In this document: piece by piece, positions 41,507-51,820 of the stretch
Position numbering within the stretch: position 1 is the stretch's first letter
Layout of the letters: the number at the start of each line of letters is the position of its first letter
NCBI RefSeq assembly: GCF_007097385.1
Contig: NZ_VJZS01000001.1
Location: 248,001 to 312,000 of the forward strand
DNA: 64,000 bases
Reading direction: 5' to 3'
Source of the DNA: Flavobacterium sp. ZT3R18
Lineage (GTDB): Bacteria > Bacteroidota > Bacteroidia > Flavobacteriales > Flavobacteriaceae
Notes under the pieces: generated by a model
The model's input: only the letters and a program-made list of their open reading frames with translations
Databases searched by the model: none
What the model was told of the DNA's origin: nothing
Program-made: the position numbers and the translations under genes

Positions 41507-44089
41507 CTATTTTTTCTTAAACAAACCATTCAGTAAATCACCTGCTTTCTTTTTAATATCTTCTTTTTGAGCATTGGTTTTAGTGGTGTCGGCATCTGTT
41601 TTTTTGCCGCTGTTCAGTAATTTATCCAATTCCGAAGTTCCTTTTTTAACCAATTTATCCGACTGTTGTTTGGCCAATTGCATCGTCAAGGTGGTCAATA
41701 CCGTTTTCATGTCCGATGAAACTTTCGGATTGCTAAAAGTTCCGGTCATTAATGCTGTTACTGGAATGTTATCAAATTTAGCAGCGTCACTCGGTGACAT
41801 TTTCGAGATATAGGCATTGGCTTCCTTGCCTAGGTATTTGGCTGGAACATTAAATTTGATGTTATAATCCATGCTTTGGTCAAAACCATGAGTACCACCT
41901 ACCACTGCTTTAATGTCTTGGTATTTTATATCAAATGGTTTTACATTTACTCTGCCATCTTTAAAAGTTAGCGACGTTTTAATATCATTGAGATTTACTT
42001 TGTTTAAATCGATAAATTTCAAATTAGAACTCAACGCTTTTAGCATCGTCGAGCTATTAGCATTTAAGGAAGTAGCAAGCAATTGTCCAATCAAATCGCC
42101 CGAAAGGGTTTTTAAATCAGGCGTCATTTCGGTAGCATCTAGATTTCCGTTTAATTTGATTATTGTGTTTATTTTTCCATTGACGATTCCTGCTATTGGA
42201 GCTATTTTTTTCAACATATCCAACTGGGTAAAACTTTGTTGAATGTCAACTTGGTTTAAATTAAGGTTCATGTCAAAAACGGGTGTTTTACCTTTTGTGG
42301 AAACGGCTCCACTCGCACCAATAGTTCCTCCAAAAATCGATGTTTTTACATTTTCTAAAGTCACTTTTTCGTCTTTGATTATCATTTTTCCAGAAACCGC
42401 TTTCAATGTTAAGTTGTCATACAAAACGGTGTTGGCTTTTGCAGTAAGCGTACAATTTAAAAAAGCGGGGATTTTTAATGGTTCAGCTTTTTTTGTTTGT
42501 GTAGTGGCTGTAGCAGTTGGGGCAGCGCTGGTTGTCATGAAATCACTGACTGCTAATTGATTGGAAGTCATGTTGAAATTTCCTTTCAGCTCTTGTTTTC
42601 TAAACATAAAACCATAAAAATTATCCAAAACTCCCGTTACGCTAAGATCACTTTTTCCGGTTTTTGCATTAAACTGTTTCAAATGCACCTGACTCGGGTT
42701 AAATTGTACCAAAGCCGAACTGATGATCATGTTTTTACCATTTGCGTCAGCATAATTAAATCCAGTTAAACCAATAGTTCCGGCATTATTGATGTTTTGG
42801 TACTGACTTTTCTCTACAGAAGCCATGTCGAATTTGGTCGTCACATTAGCTTTTAAAATTCCCGTAAGCGGTTTGTCCAGTTTTATAGGATACGCTTTAG
42901 AAAGATTCGCTAAGTTGATGGTTCCTTTCAAAGCGGCATCGACCAATGCATTGGTGCTGATGTTTTTGATGTTAGCTTTAGCGTTAAAAACGTCTTGGTC
43001 TATTTTAAAAGATAGTTTGTTAAGATTGACATAAGTGTCGTTCATTATACCCGTTTCATTTACAATTTTAGTGTCAATCACAATACTTTGAACCGATTTT
43101 GGTAAATTAGGATATTGAAAAGAACCGTTGTTAGAAGCAATGGCAAGGCTAAATTTTGGAATGGTGGTATCCGTTAGCATCCCTTTGGCAAAACCTTTAA
43201 CCGTAAAATCTCCGGTTGTTTTTACGCCTTCTAAGCTCGATGCGTAAACAGCAGGAATCAATCCCAAAAAGTTCTTGAAGGAGGAAGTTGGTGTTTTGAA
43301 TTTCAAATCATAGAGCTGTCCCGCTTCTGTCATTTGTATAAAACCATCAAATTCCAGCGGCAATTGATTAATTAATGCTTTGTTTTCTTTAAAAGTGTAT
43401 TTGCTCTTATCCAAATCAATTCCTAAAACGGCATCCAGTGACAAGGCGACATTCTTCATGTAATTGATTTTGCCCATATCAAGTGATATTTTAGCAGTAG
43501 ATTTGGTATCTAAATCCAATTTTGAAGCATTAAAATCTCCTGTGCCTTCATGATTCAAACTATCAATGACCATTCGTACCTGTGATCCTTCGTCAAAATA
43601 TTGAAACTTGAAATTCTCAACTTGATATTTCTGAATTTTCAAAAGCATTGGGTCGCTTTTACCATCCTCTTTGGGTTTGTTGTCTTTTAAGGCAATATCA
43701 AAATTCCCGATTCCGTCTTTGTTGAATATGATATTGATAAAACCATTTTTTGAAGTAATTCCTTCAATTTGCATGGCTTCTCCCTTGTCTTTAAACAATT
43801 CTTTGATGGACATGTTTAAATTCAATTCGCCCAAAGAAATCAAAGTGTCTCCTTCAAAAGGGGCTTTATTGATAATTAACAATTTGTCCAAGGTCACAGT
43901 TGCCTTTGGGAAATTTTTGAATAAACTCAAGTCGGCATCCGCAAAGGAAACTTTAGCATCTACTTTTTCGTTGATGGCCTCAGTGATTTTGGCTTTTATT
44001 TGATCTTTAAAGAAATACGGAATGGCAAATAGAGAAGCTACGAGTACTACTAATACAATTCCAACGATTTTTAAAATTTTCTTTAGCAT
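41507..44089 (-). CDS. AsmA-family protein
   Basis: An 860-residue envelope protein. One N-terminal membrane anchor (ILKIVGIVLVVLVASLFAIPYFF, 5-27) precedes a long beta-rich AsmA/AsmA-2 region (QIKAKITEAINEKVDAKVSFADADLSLFKNFPKATV ... ), a fold of the repeating beta-groove type now linked to phospholipid transport between membranes. The C-terminal ~100 residues are helical, Lys-rich and low complexity (LLNSGKKTDADTTKTNAQKED). Family role in outer-membrane biogenesis is inferred. Confidence 0.9.
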   Translation of the reverse strand: MLKKILKIVGIVLVVLVASLFAIPYFFKDQIKAKITEAINEKVDAKVSFADADLSLFKNFPKATVTLDKLLIINKAPFEGDTLISLGELNLNMSIKELFKDKGEAMQIEGITSKNGFINIIFNKDGIGNFDIALKDNKPKEDGKSDPMLLKIQKYQVENFKFQYFDEGSQVRMVIDSLNHEGTGDFNASKLDLDTKSTAKISLDMGKINYMKNVALSLDAVLGIDLDKSKYTFKENKALINQLPLEFDGFIQMTEAGQLYDLKFKTPTSSFKNFLGLIPAVYASSLEGVKTTGDFTVKGFAKGMLTDTTIPKFSLAIASNNGSFQYPNLPKSVQSIVIDTKIVNETGIMNDTYVNLNKLSFKIDQDVFNAKANIKNISTNALVDAALKGTINLANLSKAYPIKLDKPLTGILKANVTTKFDMASVEKSQYQNINNAGTIGLTGFNYADANGKNMIISSALVQFNPSQVHLKQFNAKTGKSDLSVTGVLDNFYGFMFRKQELKGNFNMTSNQLAVSDFMTTSAAPTATATTQTKKAEPLKIPAFLNCTLTAKANTVLYDNLTLKAVSGKMIIKDEKVTLENVKTSIFGGTIGASGAVSTKGKTPVFDMNLNLNQVDIQQSFTQLDMLKKIAPIAGIVNGKINTIIKLNGNLDATEMTPDLKTLSGDLIGQLLATSLNANSSTMLKALSSNLKFIDLNKVNLNDIKTSLTFKDGRVNVKPFDIKYQDIKAVVGGTHGFDQSMDYNIKFNVPAKYLGKEANAYISKMSPSDAAKFDNIPVTALMTGTFSNPKVSSDMKTVLTTLTMQLAKQQSDKLVKKGTSELDKLLNSGKKTDADTTKTNAQKEDIKKKAGDLLNGLFKKK

Positions 44090-44168
44090 ATGCGTTAAAT
44101 AAATTGGGTTATTTTTTACAAAAATAAGGGTTTATTAATTAGTTGTTTTGTAAAATTATGATAAAAAG

Positions 44169-44201
44169 AAACCCTTTCAGTTTATTAGTCTGAAAGGGTT
44201 T
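44169..44201 (-). terminator. Rho-independent terminator of sppA
   Basis: AAACCCTTTCAG / CTGAAAGGGTTT stem with a 9-base loop; on the minus strand it is followed by CTTTTTAT. Confidence 0.8.
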
Positions 44202-44220
44202 AAGATTGTATGTCAAAAAA

Positions 44221-45978
44221 TTATTGAATCGAAATTTCGAACGGCATTCTGGCCTGAATTCCTTTCTGCAATTGCACTTTCTTAATTTGTTGTAAAATAA
44301 AATAATTTTCCTCGCCCAATTCTTCTTTGATTAAAGCTTCTTTTGATTTAGCAAAAGGAAGTTTGGCCAATAGATCGCTGAAATTTTTTTCGTATTCTGG
44401 GAAGGTTTGGGTAGAGTAGGTTTTAATTTTGACTAAGGATGCCGCTTCTTTTAAAGCGTCATTTAAATTTCCTATTTTGTCGACTAATCCTATTTTTTTA
44501 GCTTCAGTACCTGTCCAAACGCGACCTTGTGCAATAGAATCTACTTGTGCAACTGTCATTTTTCGTCCTTCGGCAACATGGGTGATAAATGTTTTGTAAA
44601 CACGCTCTACGCCTTCAAGGGTAACGGCTTTGAATTTTTCGTTCAAAGGAACAAACGGACTGTAATTGGCATTTTCATTGGTCATCACTTGCTCGGTGTT
44701 GATTCCTATTTTGGTAGACAATCGACTAAAGTTCGGTAATACCCCAAAAACACCTATAGAACCGGTTATTGTGTTTTTTTCTGCGAAAATGGTGTTTGCG
44801 TTGCAAGCAATATAATATCCTCCAGAGGCTGCGTAATTACCCATAGATACTACTACTGGTTTTACTTTCTTGGTCAACTCAATTTCTCTCCAAATCAAAT
44901 CGGATGTTAAGGCACTTCCTCCTGGACTATCGATACGAAGAACGATTGCTTTAATGTCTTTATTTTTTCTGGCTTCCTGCAAAGAACGACGCATAGAACC
45001 TTCGCCAATGGTATTGACATCGCCTTCTCCACTTGCAATTTCGCCTTGAGCATAAATTACTGCAATTTGGTTGTCAGTATCGGCACTTACTGAAGTAGTC
45101 GTTACTTTTTGGGCATAATCGGATAGTGATACTTTGTTGTAATCTTCATCTGTTGCTACTTTTAATTCTTTTTTGATGGCATCATGGTACACATCTTCAT
45201 AAGCAATATTATCGATAAGTTTATTCGCTTTGGCCATTTCTGGAGTGCGAGCCAATAAACCGGTTGCAATTTCGTTTAATCGGGCTATCGATATATTTCG
45301 GCTTTCAGAAATATCGGCTAGAACTGAACTCCAAACTGAGTTTAACAATGCAGTTGTTTGCTCTCTATTGGCATCACTCATTTTGTTCTCCAGGAAAGGT
45401 TCAACGGCACTTTTGTATTTTCCGTGTCGAATGACTTCCATTTTTATTCCTGATTTTTCCTGTAAATCTTTAAAGAACATTACTTCGGTCGATAATCCTT
45501 TAAAATCAAGATCTCCCGCTGGATTCAAGTAAATGGTGTTAGCAACAGAGTTTAAATAATAATCTCTTTGCGTATAATTATTGGCGTAGGCCATAACAAA
45601 CTTTCCTGATTTTTTAAAACTAATTAAAGCTTCTCTTAGTTCTTTGCTTTGCGCCAATCCTAAAGAAGAATCTTGATTCAAGATCGATATTCCTTTGATG
45701 TCATTGTCTGTTTTAGCCGCTTCGATAGCATTAATTACATCTATAAAACCAATACCTTTTTTTTTTGAAAAAACTTCCATCCAAGGATCTTTGTATTTTC
45801 CGGCATAGTCATTACAGATGTTGTCCAAGTTTAATTCGATAACCGAATTGCTTTTAACGGTAACTCCTTCAGATTCTCCGCCGAAAATTGCCCCAATGAG
45901 AACAATTCCAAAGAAAAACAACATAAAAAAAACAAAAATACCAATAATGGTTGCCATTACATTTCCTAAAAATCTCAT
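44221..45978 (-). CDS. sppA: Signal peptide peptidase SppA, 67K type
   Basis: A 585-residue inner-membrane serine protease that degrades released signal peptides. An N-terminal anchor (MATIIGIFVFFMLFFFGIVLIGAIFGG) is followed by two ClpP-like domains, as in the long form. The catalytic Lys lies in VIRHGKYKSAVEPF (about 185-198) and the Ser in GNYAASGGYYIACNA (about 383-397). All catalytic parts are present. It is followed by AsmA-like on the same strand with a terminator between. Confidence 0.94.
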   Translation of the reverse strand: MRFLGNVMATIIGIFVFFMLFFFGIVLIGAIFGGESEGVTVKSNSVIELNLDNICNDYAGKYKDPWMEVFSKKKGIGFIDVINAIEAAKTDNDIKGISILNQDSSLGLAQSKELREALISFKKSGKFVMAYANNYTQRDYYLNSVANTIYLNPAGDLDFKGLSTEVMFFKDLQEKSGIKMEVIRHGKYKSAVEPFLENKMSDANREQTTALLNSVWSSVLADISESRNISIARLNEIATGLLARTPEMAKANKLIDNIAYEDVYHDAIKKELKVATDEDYNKVSLSDYAQKVTTTSVSADTDNQIAVIYAQGEIASGEGDVNTIGEGSMRRSLQEARKNKDIKAIVLRIDSPGGSALTSDLIWREIELTKKVKPVVVSMGNYAASGGYYIACNANTIFAEKNTITGSIGVFGVLPNFSRLSTKIGINTEQVMTNENANYSPFVPLNEKFKAVTLEGVERVYKTFITHVAEGRKMTVAQVDSIAQGRVWTGTEAKKIGLVDKIGNLNDALKEAASLVKIKTYSTQTFPEYEKNFSDLLAKLPFAKSKEALIKEELGEENYFILQQIKKVQLQKGIQARMPFEISIQ

Positions 45979-46105
45979 ATAAATCTATTTTTCTAATAAG
46001 TAGTAAAAAGTGTTGATTTGTTACATTTAACAATGAAAATAAATAACAACACCCTGCGCAAATATACTGCTATTCTGAAATTCTTTTAGTTAATTTGTAC
46101 CCAAT

Positions 46106-47242
46106 ATGAATTTACAACACCAAGTCGTTTTATCTCTAGGGAGTAATCAAGGCAATCGATTGGAAAACATCGAGCAATGCCTTGAACTGATCCATCAGGA
46201 AATAGGTACCATTATAAAAGTTTCCAAACTATACGAAACGCCTTCTTGGGGTTTTGAAAGTGAGGCGTTTTATAATTGTGCATTAGTTTTACATACTTCT
46301 CAAACTCCTCAGCAAATCCTTGAAGCCGTTTTTTTTGTCGAAAAAAAACTGGGACGTATTCGCAACGAAAATGCGGGTTATCAATCTAGAATTATAGATA
46401 TAGATGTAGTTGCTTTTGACGATGAAATCATTCATTTTGAGCATCTTCAAGTTCCACACCCGTTAATGCAAAACAGAAAATTTGTTTTGTTGCCTTTTCA
46501 GGATTTGAATTTAGATTGGGAACACCCCGTTTTGAAAAAATCAATTTCAGAATTACTTCAAATTACTCCAGACGATAGTGTTTGTGCGGTAGTACAAGAA
46601 TTGCAAAGTCCTTTAGATAAAATAGTATTAAATCAATACAATTACATAGCCATTGAAGGGAATATTGGTGCAGGAAAATCGACTTTGGCATTAAAAATGG
46701 CTCAAGATTTTAATGCGAAAACGGTATTGGAGCGTTTTGCAGACAATCCTTTTTTGCCTAAATTTTATGAGGATCAAAACCGATATGCTTTTTCTCTGGA
46801 AATGTCTTTTCTGGCGGATCGGTACCAACAATTATCGGATGATTTGTCCCAGTTTGACTTGTTTAAAGATTTTATTATAGCCGATTATCATATTTTTAAA
46901 TCATTATTGTTTTCCAAAATCACCTTAGAGGTTGACGAGTTTCGATTGTATCGTACTTTGTTTGATATCATTTATAAAGAAATGCCCAAACCCGATTTGT
47001 ATATTTATTTGTATCAAAATACAGAACGATTGCTGCAAAATATAAAGAATCGAGGAAGAAGCTATGAACAAGATATTACAGCGGAGTATTTAGAAAAAAT
47101 AAACAAAGGGTATTTGGACTATATCAAAACCCAAACCAATTTGAATGTTTTGGTTATAGATGTTTCCAATCGTGATTTTGTAAATAAGCAGGAGGATTAT
47201 CTTTATGTTTTGAATAAAATCCAGGAAAAGAGTGGTTTATAA
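46106..47242 (+). CDS. folK: FolK-deoxynucleoside kinase fusion
   Basis: A 378-residue bifunctional protein. Residues 1-160 are 2-amino-4-hydroxy-6-hydroxymethyldihydropteridine diphosphokinase (VVLSLGSNQGNRLENIEQCLELI and the RIIDIDVVAFDDEIIH / QVPHPLMQNRKFVLLPF motifs), for folate synthesis. Residues 175-378 are a deoxynucleoside kinase: Walker A YIAIEGNIGAGKSTLA (about 177-192), the FLADRYQQL (ERS/DR-type) region and the lid RGRSYEQDI. The fusion is known in Bacteroidota and links folate and deoxynucleotide salvage only by co-expression. Confidence 0.93.
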   Translation: MNLQHQVVLSLGSNQGNRLENIEQCLELIHQEIGTIIKVSKLYETPSWGFESEAFYNCALVLHTSQTPQQILEAVFFVEKKLGRIRNENAGYQSRIIDIDVVAFDDEIIHFEHLQVPHPLMQNRKFVLLPFQDLNLDWEHPVLKKSISELLQITPDDSVCAVVQELQSPLDKIVLNQYNYIAIEGNIGAGKSTLALKMAQDFNAKTVLERFADNPFLPKFYEDQNRYAFSLEMSFLADRYQQLSDDLSQFDLFKDFIIADYHIFKSLLFSKITLEVDEFRLYRTLFDIIYKEMPKPDLYIYLYQNTERLLQNIKNRGRSYEQDITAEYLEKINKGYLDYIKTQTNLNVLVIDVSNRDFVNKQEDYLYVLNKIQEKSGL

Positions 47243-47288
47243 TAGTCTCTTTTTAAATGATAAACTTACCTTCATCTCTAAAAAAAAA

Positions 47289-47354
47289 TAACCATATAAG
47301 TAATGCAAGTTCAAGAAAGCAAACTTAAATGAACTTACATTACTTATATGGTTA
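47289..47354. terminator. Long-stem bidirectional hairpin
   Basis: 25-bp stem: TAACCATATAAGTAATG(C)AAGTTCA pairs with TGAACTT(A)CATTACTTATATGGTTA with one mismatch and a 16-base loop, flanked by A-run and T-run. It lies between two convergent genes. The stem is longer than an ordinary terminator. Confidence 0.75.
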
Positions 47355-47393
47355 AAAAATCTTTTATGAATATAAGTTACGGACGTGTCGTTG

Positions 47394-47924
47394 TTAATGA
47401 TTAAATTGTTTAAACAAATCCCAAACTACAATCCCCGCGCTTACTGAAATGTTTAAGGAATGTTTGGTTCCCAATTGTGGTATTTCAATGCAACCATCGC
47501 ACAAAGCCACAGCTTCCTGAGCTACGCCATATACTTCATTTCCGAAGATTAAAGCGTATTTTTGGGTTTTATCTACTTTAAAATCTTGAAGAAAAATCGA
47601 ACTTTCCACTTGTTCGATGGCAAGAGTTGTGATGTTTTCTTTCTTTAAATCCGCAATAACGGCCAATACGTTTTCGTGGTGTTCCCAAGTTACCGTTTCG
47701 GTTGCGCCAAGTGCGGTTTTGTGAATTTCCTTATTTGGCGGAGTGGCAGTGATGCCGCATAAGATTATTTTTTCTATCAAAAAAGCATCGGCTGTTCTAA
47801 ATACTGATCCTATGTTGTGTAAACTGCGAATATCATCCAAAACCAAAATCAAGGGTGTTTTTTCGGATTTCTTAAAATCTTCAACTGATTTTCTTTCTAG
47901 TTCGCTGTTTTCTAGTTTTCTCAT
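47394..47924 (-). CDS. TrmH-family (SpoU) RNA methyltransferase
   Basis: A 176-residue SPOUT methyltransferase that uses AdoMet to 2'-O-methylate RNA. LVLDDIRSLHNIGSVFRTADAF (about 26-47) is motif 1, LIFGNEVYGVAQEAV (about 129-143) motif 2 and IEIPQLGTKHSLNISVSAGI (about 149-168) motif 3, which forms the trefoil knot. It lacks the N-terminal extension of RlmB; the exact RNA target (tRNA or rRNA) cannot be told. Confidence 0.9.
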   Translation of the reverse strand: MRKLENSELERKSVEDFKKSEKTPLILVLDDIRSLHNIGSVFRTADAFLIEKIILCGITATPPNKEIHKTALGATETVTWEHHENVLAVIADLKKENITTLAIEQVESSIFLQDFKVDKTQKYALIFGNEVYGVAQEAVALCDGCIEIPQLGTKHSLNISVSAGIVVWDLFKQFNH

Positions 47925-47943
47925 CTTTTGGGTAATGTAGTTT

Positions 47944-47974
47944 ATAAAAAAGGCTTCCTAAAATTTAGGAAGCC
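47944..47974 (-). terminator. Terminator of the DUF1573 gene
   Basis: GGCTTCCTAAA / TTTAGGAAGCC stem followed, on the minus strand, by TTTTTT. Confidence 0.83.
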
Positions 47975-48002
47975 GTTCTTTGTATAGTATAAAAAGGGAA
48001 TG

Positions 48003-48467
48003 TTAGCTTTTTGTAGCAGCAGGTGCAGCATCTGGTAAAACAGTTCCTTTTATAGTAAGGACTTTTGAAGCTTGTCCTTCAGCATTTGAAGTTACAGTAA
48101 CTGTTTTTGTGAATGGGCCAACTCTGTCAGTAGCATATTTTACTCCAATAACTCCTTTTGCTCCTGGAGCAATAGGCTCTTTTGGTGTAGTAGGTACAGT
48201 ACATCCACAAGATCCTTGAGTGTTTGTTATGATTAATGGTTTGTTTCCATTATTGGTAAATACAAACTGACGGTTACCATCTGCATTGTGAGCTACAGTT
48301 CCGTAATCAATAGTTTCGTTTTCAAAAACCATTCCAGCACCATCTACTTTTGGTAAAGATGCAGTAGCTGTAGTTTTTGCTTTTTTACTCTTTTTTGAAG
48401 TTTCTTGAGCGTTAGAAATGGTTATTCCTAAAACGGTAAGCATTGCTATTAGAAAAATTTTTTTCAT
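48003..48467 (-). CDS. Exported DUF1573 protein
   Basis: About 154 residues with a signal peptide (KKIFLIAMLTVLGITISNAQ). The frame is open to 48503 but the ATG at 48467 starts the signal peptide. The mature part is DUF1573: ETIDYGTVAHNADGNRQFVFTN, then the family GSCGCTVPTTPKEPI motif and PGAKGVIGVKYATDRVGPFTKTVTVTSNA, an Ig-like fold. Common in Bacteroidota; function unknown. Its tail is Ala-rich. Confidence 0.92.
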   Translation of the reverse strand: MKKIFLIAMLTVLGITISNAQETSKKSKKAKTTATASLPKVDGAGMVFENETIDYGTVAHNADGNRQFVFTNNGNKPLIITNTQGSCGCTVPTTPKEPIAPGAKGVIGVKYATDRVGPFTKTVTVTSNAEGQASKVLTIKGTVLPDAAPAATKS

Positions 48468-48726
48468 AGTATTTTTTTTGAATTGTTTTACAAATTTATA
48501 CAAATAAACAAAAATGTATTGATATGTTTTCTTAAAACTAAATTAATTTTTTTCGTCTTAGTTTTTTGCGGTATAAAATTATAAATTCGCTGAGTAAATG
48601 TTTTAAAATAAATTATACAATTTCTCTCGTTCTTTTGCCTTGAAAAGATCAAAATAACTTCGCCAAATTTCGGACAGTTTATTTCAAAACCTTTACTAGT
48701 TTTTTATTCATTCAAATACAACAATT

Positions 48727-51333
48727 TTGGCAGCAAAAGATAAGATAGTTAAGGAGACTCCATTAATGAAGCAATACAACGAAATCAAAAGGAAGTATCC
48801 GGATGCTTGCTTGTTGTTTCGAGTTGGGGATTTTTACGAAACTTTTGGAGAAGATGCCGTACGGGCTTCAAGAATTCTAGGAATTACGTTAACCAAAAGA
48901 GGTGCGGGTTCCGAAACAGAGACCGCTTTGGCTGGTTTTCCGCATCATTCTATCAATACCTATTTGCCTAAATTAGTCAAAGCGGGACTTAGAGTGGCTA
49001 TTTGCGATCAATTAGAAGATCCAAAAATGACCAAAACCATCGTAAAACGTGGGGTTACAGAACTGGTTACGCCTGGGGTTTCCATGAATGACGAGGTTTT
49101 ACAATCTAAAACCAATAACTTTCTAGCGGCTATTTATTTTGCCAATAAAACGATTGGAGTTTCTTTTTTGGATGTTTCTACCGGAGAATTCCTTACCGCT
49201 CAGGGAAATGCGGAATATATAGACAAATTACTTCAGAATTTCAATCCGAGTGAAGTTTTGGTTCCAAAAAATAATAAAACTGAATTCCGTGAAACTTTTG
49301 GAGAGGATTTTCATAATTTCTATTTGGAAGATTGGATTTTTAAAGAAGATTATGCTCTCGAAACATTGACGAAACATTTTCAAACCGTTTCGCTAAAAGG
49401 GTTTGGAGTAGAGGAGTTGAGAGAAGGGATTATCGCTTCGGGTGCAATTCTTTATTATTTATCCGAAACACAGCACAACAGAGTACAGCATATTACTTCA
49501 ATACAGCGAATTGCCGAGGATGCTTATGTTTGGATGGATCGATTTACGATTCGCAACCTCGAATTGTATCACAGTTACAATCCGAATGCGGTTACATTAC
49601 TAGATGTAATTGATAAAACGCTTTCGCCAATGGGTGGGCGTCTGTTGAAACGTTGGTTGGCTTTACCATTAAAGGATAGTAATAAGATAAAAAGCCGTCA
49701 TCAAGTGGTTTCTTATTTAAAAGAAAATCAGGATATTTTAAAAAGTATTCAAAATCAAATCAAACAGATTTCGGATCTAGAGCGCTTGATTTCTAAAATT
49801 GCTACGGGTAAAGTTTCTCCTCGTGAAGTGGTTTATTTGAAAGAATCTCTGGATGCTATTATTCCAATTAAAACATTGGCGTTAGAAAGTCCGCAAGAAG
49901 CTGTAAAAGTAATTGGGGACAGTTTGCACAGCTGTGATTTGTTGCGTGAAAAAATAAAAACAACCTTGAATCAAGATGCTCCTGTGGCTGTGGCCAAAGG
50001 GAACGCGATTGCCAGAGGAATAAATGCCGAATTGGATGATTTGCGCGACATATCTACATCGGGGAAACAGTTTTTGGCAGGGATTGAGAAAAGGGAGTCG
50101 GAACGTACCGGGATTTCTTCCTTAAAAATATCGTTCAATAACGTTTTTGGGTATTATATTGAAGTCAGAAATACGCATAAAGATAAAGTGCCGACGGAAT
50201 GGATTAGAAAGCAAACATTGGTCAGTGCCGAACGTTATATTACCGAAGAGCTGAAAGAATACGAAACTAAAATTCTAGGAGCTGAAGAGAAAATCCAAAA
50301 AATTGAAAACGAATTATTCGAACAATTAGTGAGTTGGATTGCTACCTATATCAAACCGGTCCAGATGAATGCTAATTTGGTGGCGCAGTTGGATTGTTTG
50401 TGCTCTTTTACGCAATTGGCTATCGAAAATAAATACGTTTGCCCAGATATCGATGAAACATTCGAACTCGAAATTAAAGAGGGAAGACATCCTGTAATTG
50501 AAAAGCAATTGCCGGTAGGCGTTCCGTATATAGCCAATGACGTTTTCTTAGATAGAGAGACACAACAATTGATTATGATTACGGGGCCCAATATGTCGGG
50601 TAAGTCGGCAATATTGCGTCAAACGGCTTTGATTGTGTTGCTGGCTCAAATGGGAAGTTTTGTGCCTGCCGAAAGCGTAAGAATGGGAATTGTAGATAAG
50701 ATATTCACCAGAGTGGGAGCTTCGGATAATATTTCGATGGGAGAATCTACTTTTATGGTCGAAATGAATGAAACAGCTTCTATTTTGAATAATATATCCG
50801 ATCGAAGCTTGGTATTATTGGATGAAATAGGAAGGGGAACGAGTACCTATGACGGGATTTCTATAGCTTGGGCTATCGCTGAATTTTTGCACGAACATCC
50901 TTCACAACCCAAAACATTATTTGCGACGCATTATCATGAATTGAATGAGATGAGTGAGTCGATGCCTCGAATTCAGAATTACAATGTCTCTGTGAAAGAG
51001 TTGAAGGATACGGTGCTTTTTATTCGGAAATTGGTAAAAGGAGGAAGCGCCCATAGTTTTGGTATTCATGTGGCCAAAATGGCGGGTATGCCTCAACTGG
51101 TAATCTCGAAAGCACAAAAGATGCTGAAGAAATTAGAAAGAAATCATTCGAGCGATGTATTGAATGGTGTAAAATCTGCAAAAGAAGAAATGCAAATGAG
51201 TTTCTTTAATCTGGATGATCCTTTGTTGGAAGAAATCAAAGAGGAGATCGTTAATTTGGATATAAATGCCATAACACCCGTTGAAGCATTGATGAAACTC
51301 AATGAGATTAAGAGGATGCTGTCTAGGAAGTAA
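48727..51333 (+). CDS. mutS: DNA mismatch repair protein MutS
   Basis: An 868-residue mismatch sensor. It starts TTG ([16 protein letters not shown]), as no nearer ATG suits. The mismatch-contact motif [14 protein letters not shown] (about 33-46, FxE-type Phe and Glu), domain II-III core, Walker [15 protein letters not shown] (about 618-631), Walker [18 protein letters not shown] and FATHYHEL are all intact. It recognises mismatches and recruits MutL. The C-terminus is as in the usual MutS1. Confidence 0.97.
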   Translation: MAAKDKIVKETPLMKQYNEIKRKYPDACLLFRVGDFYETFGEDAVRASRILGITLTKRGAGSETETALAGFPHHSINTYLPKLVKAGLRVAICDQLEDPKMTKTIVKRGVTELVTPGVSMNDEVLQSKTNNFLAAIYFANKTIGVSFLDVSTGEFLTAQGNAEYIDKLLQNFNPSEVLVPKNNKTEFRETFGEDFHNFYLEDWIFKEDYALETLTKHFQTVSLKGFGVEELREGIIASGAILYYLSETQHNRVQHITSIQRIAEDAYVWMDRFTIRNLELYHSYNPNAVTLLDVIDKTLSPMGGRLLKRWLALPLKDSNKIKSRHQVVSYLKENQDILKSIQNQIKQISDLERLISKIATGKVSPREVVYLKESLDAIIPIKTLALESPQEAVKVIGDSLHSCDLLREKIKTTLNQDAPVAVAKGNAIARGINAELDDLRDISTSGKQFLAGIEKRESERTGISSLKISFNNVFGYYIEVRNTHKDKVPTEWIRKQTLVSAERYITEELKEYETKILGAEEKIQKIENELFEQLVSWIATYIKPVQMNANLVAQLDCLCSFTQLAIENKYVCPDIDETFELEIKEGRHPVIEKQLPVGVPYIANDVFLDRETQQLIMITGPNMSGKSAILRQTALIVLLAQMGSFVPAESVRMGIVDKIFTRVGASDNISMGESTFMVEMNETASILNNISDRSLVLLDEIGRGTSTYDGISIAWAIAEFLHEHPSQPKTLFATHYHELNEMSESMPRIQNYNVSVKELKDTVLFIRKLVKGGSAHSFGIHVAKMAGMPQLVISKAQKMLKKLERNHSSDVLNGVKSAKEEMQMSFFNLDDPLLEEIKEEIVNLDINAITPVEALMKLNEIKRMLSRK

Positions 51334-51375
51334 GTTTTTAGTTTTCAGTCGCAGTCTCAGTTTTTAGTCTCAGTC

Positions 51376-51665
51376 TTCAGTTCAAAAGGGTGCTGATTTT
51401 ACAAACGGCACTAAAATAGGCTTGCTTTTTTTTAATATTGTTAAGAAAGTGAATGACAATTTTTGCAGACAGCACTGAAAACTGCCACTGCGACTGAAAA
51501 CTGTGACTTGAATGCAGTTTTTGGTTCAAAAAAGGCGTTGATTTTACAAGCGGTACTAAGAATAGACTTGCTTTTTTAAAATATTGTTACGAAAGTGAAT
51601 TACAATTTTTGCAGACAACTCTGAAAACTGAGACTGCGACTGAAAACTGAGACTTGAATACAGTT
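51376..51665 (+). repeat. 145-bp imperfect tandem duplication
   Basis: Two copies (about 51376-51520 and 51521-51665) share GATTTTACAA.CGG.ACTAA, GACTTGCTTTTTT, AATTACAATTTTTGCAGACA and CTGCGACTGAAAACTG. Period 145 bp between equivalent ATTTTAC starts (51396, 51541). Non-coding; contains CAGTCGCAG-like units seen also at 58630 and 60005. Fills the 487-bp gap after mutS with the tRNA promoter. Confidence 0.8.
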
Positions 51666-51742
51666 TTTCAGCTTTTTTTATTCTTTAAACAAAACGTTGT
51701 CAGAAGGTTGAATTTTATCTTGATTTTTTTTCTAAAAAAGGC

Positions 51743-51772
51743 TTGTGTAATTCAATAAATGTCTTAAATTTG
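51743..51772 (+). promoter_or_regulatory. Promoter of the tRNA pair
   Basis: TTG at 51743-51745, a 19-bp spacer, TAAATTTG at 51765-51772: a full match to the Bacteroidota vegetative promoter. Confidence 0.7.
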
Positions 51773-51775
51773 CAA

Positions 51776-51808
51776 CCGCAATACGAAATAAGTATTGCGG
51801 TTCTTTTT
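51776..51808 (+). other. Leader hairpin before the tRNAs
   Basis: CCGCAATAC (51776-51784) pairs perfectly with GTATTGCGG (51792-51800), loop GAAATAA, then TTCTTTTTA. It starts right after the -7 element, so it may be the very 5' end of the transcript: an attenuator-like or processing structure. Confidence 0.5.
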
Positions 51809-51820
51809 AGAATTGAAAAT

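Noticed and set aside
41574..44003. Several long plus-strand frames inside the AsmA-like gene
   Set aside because: Antisense to a strong coding gene, with no recognisable domains; coding shadows.
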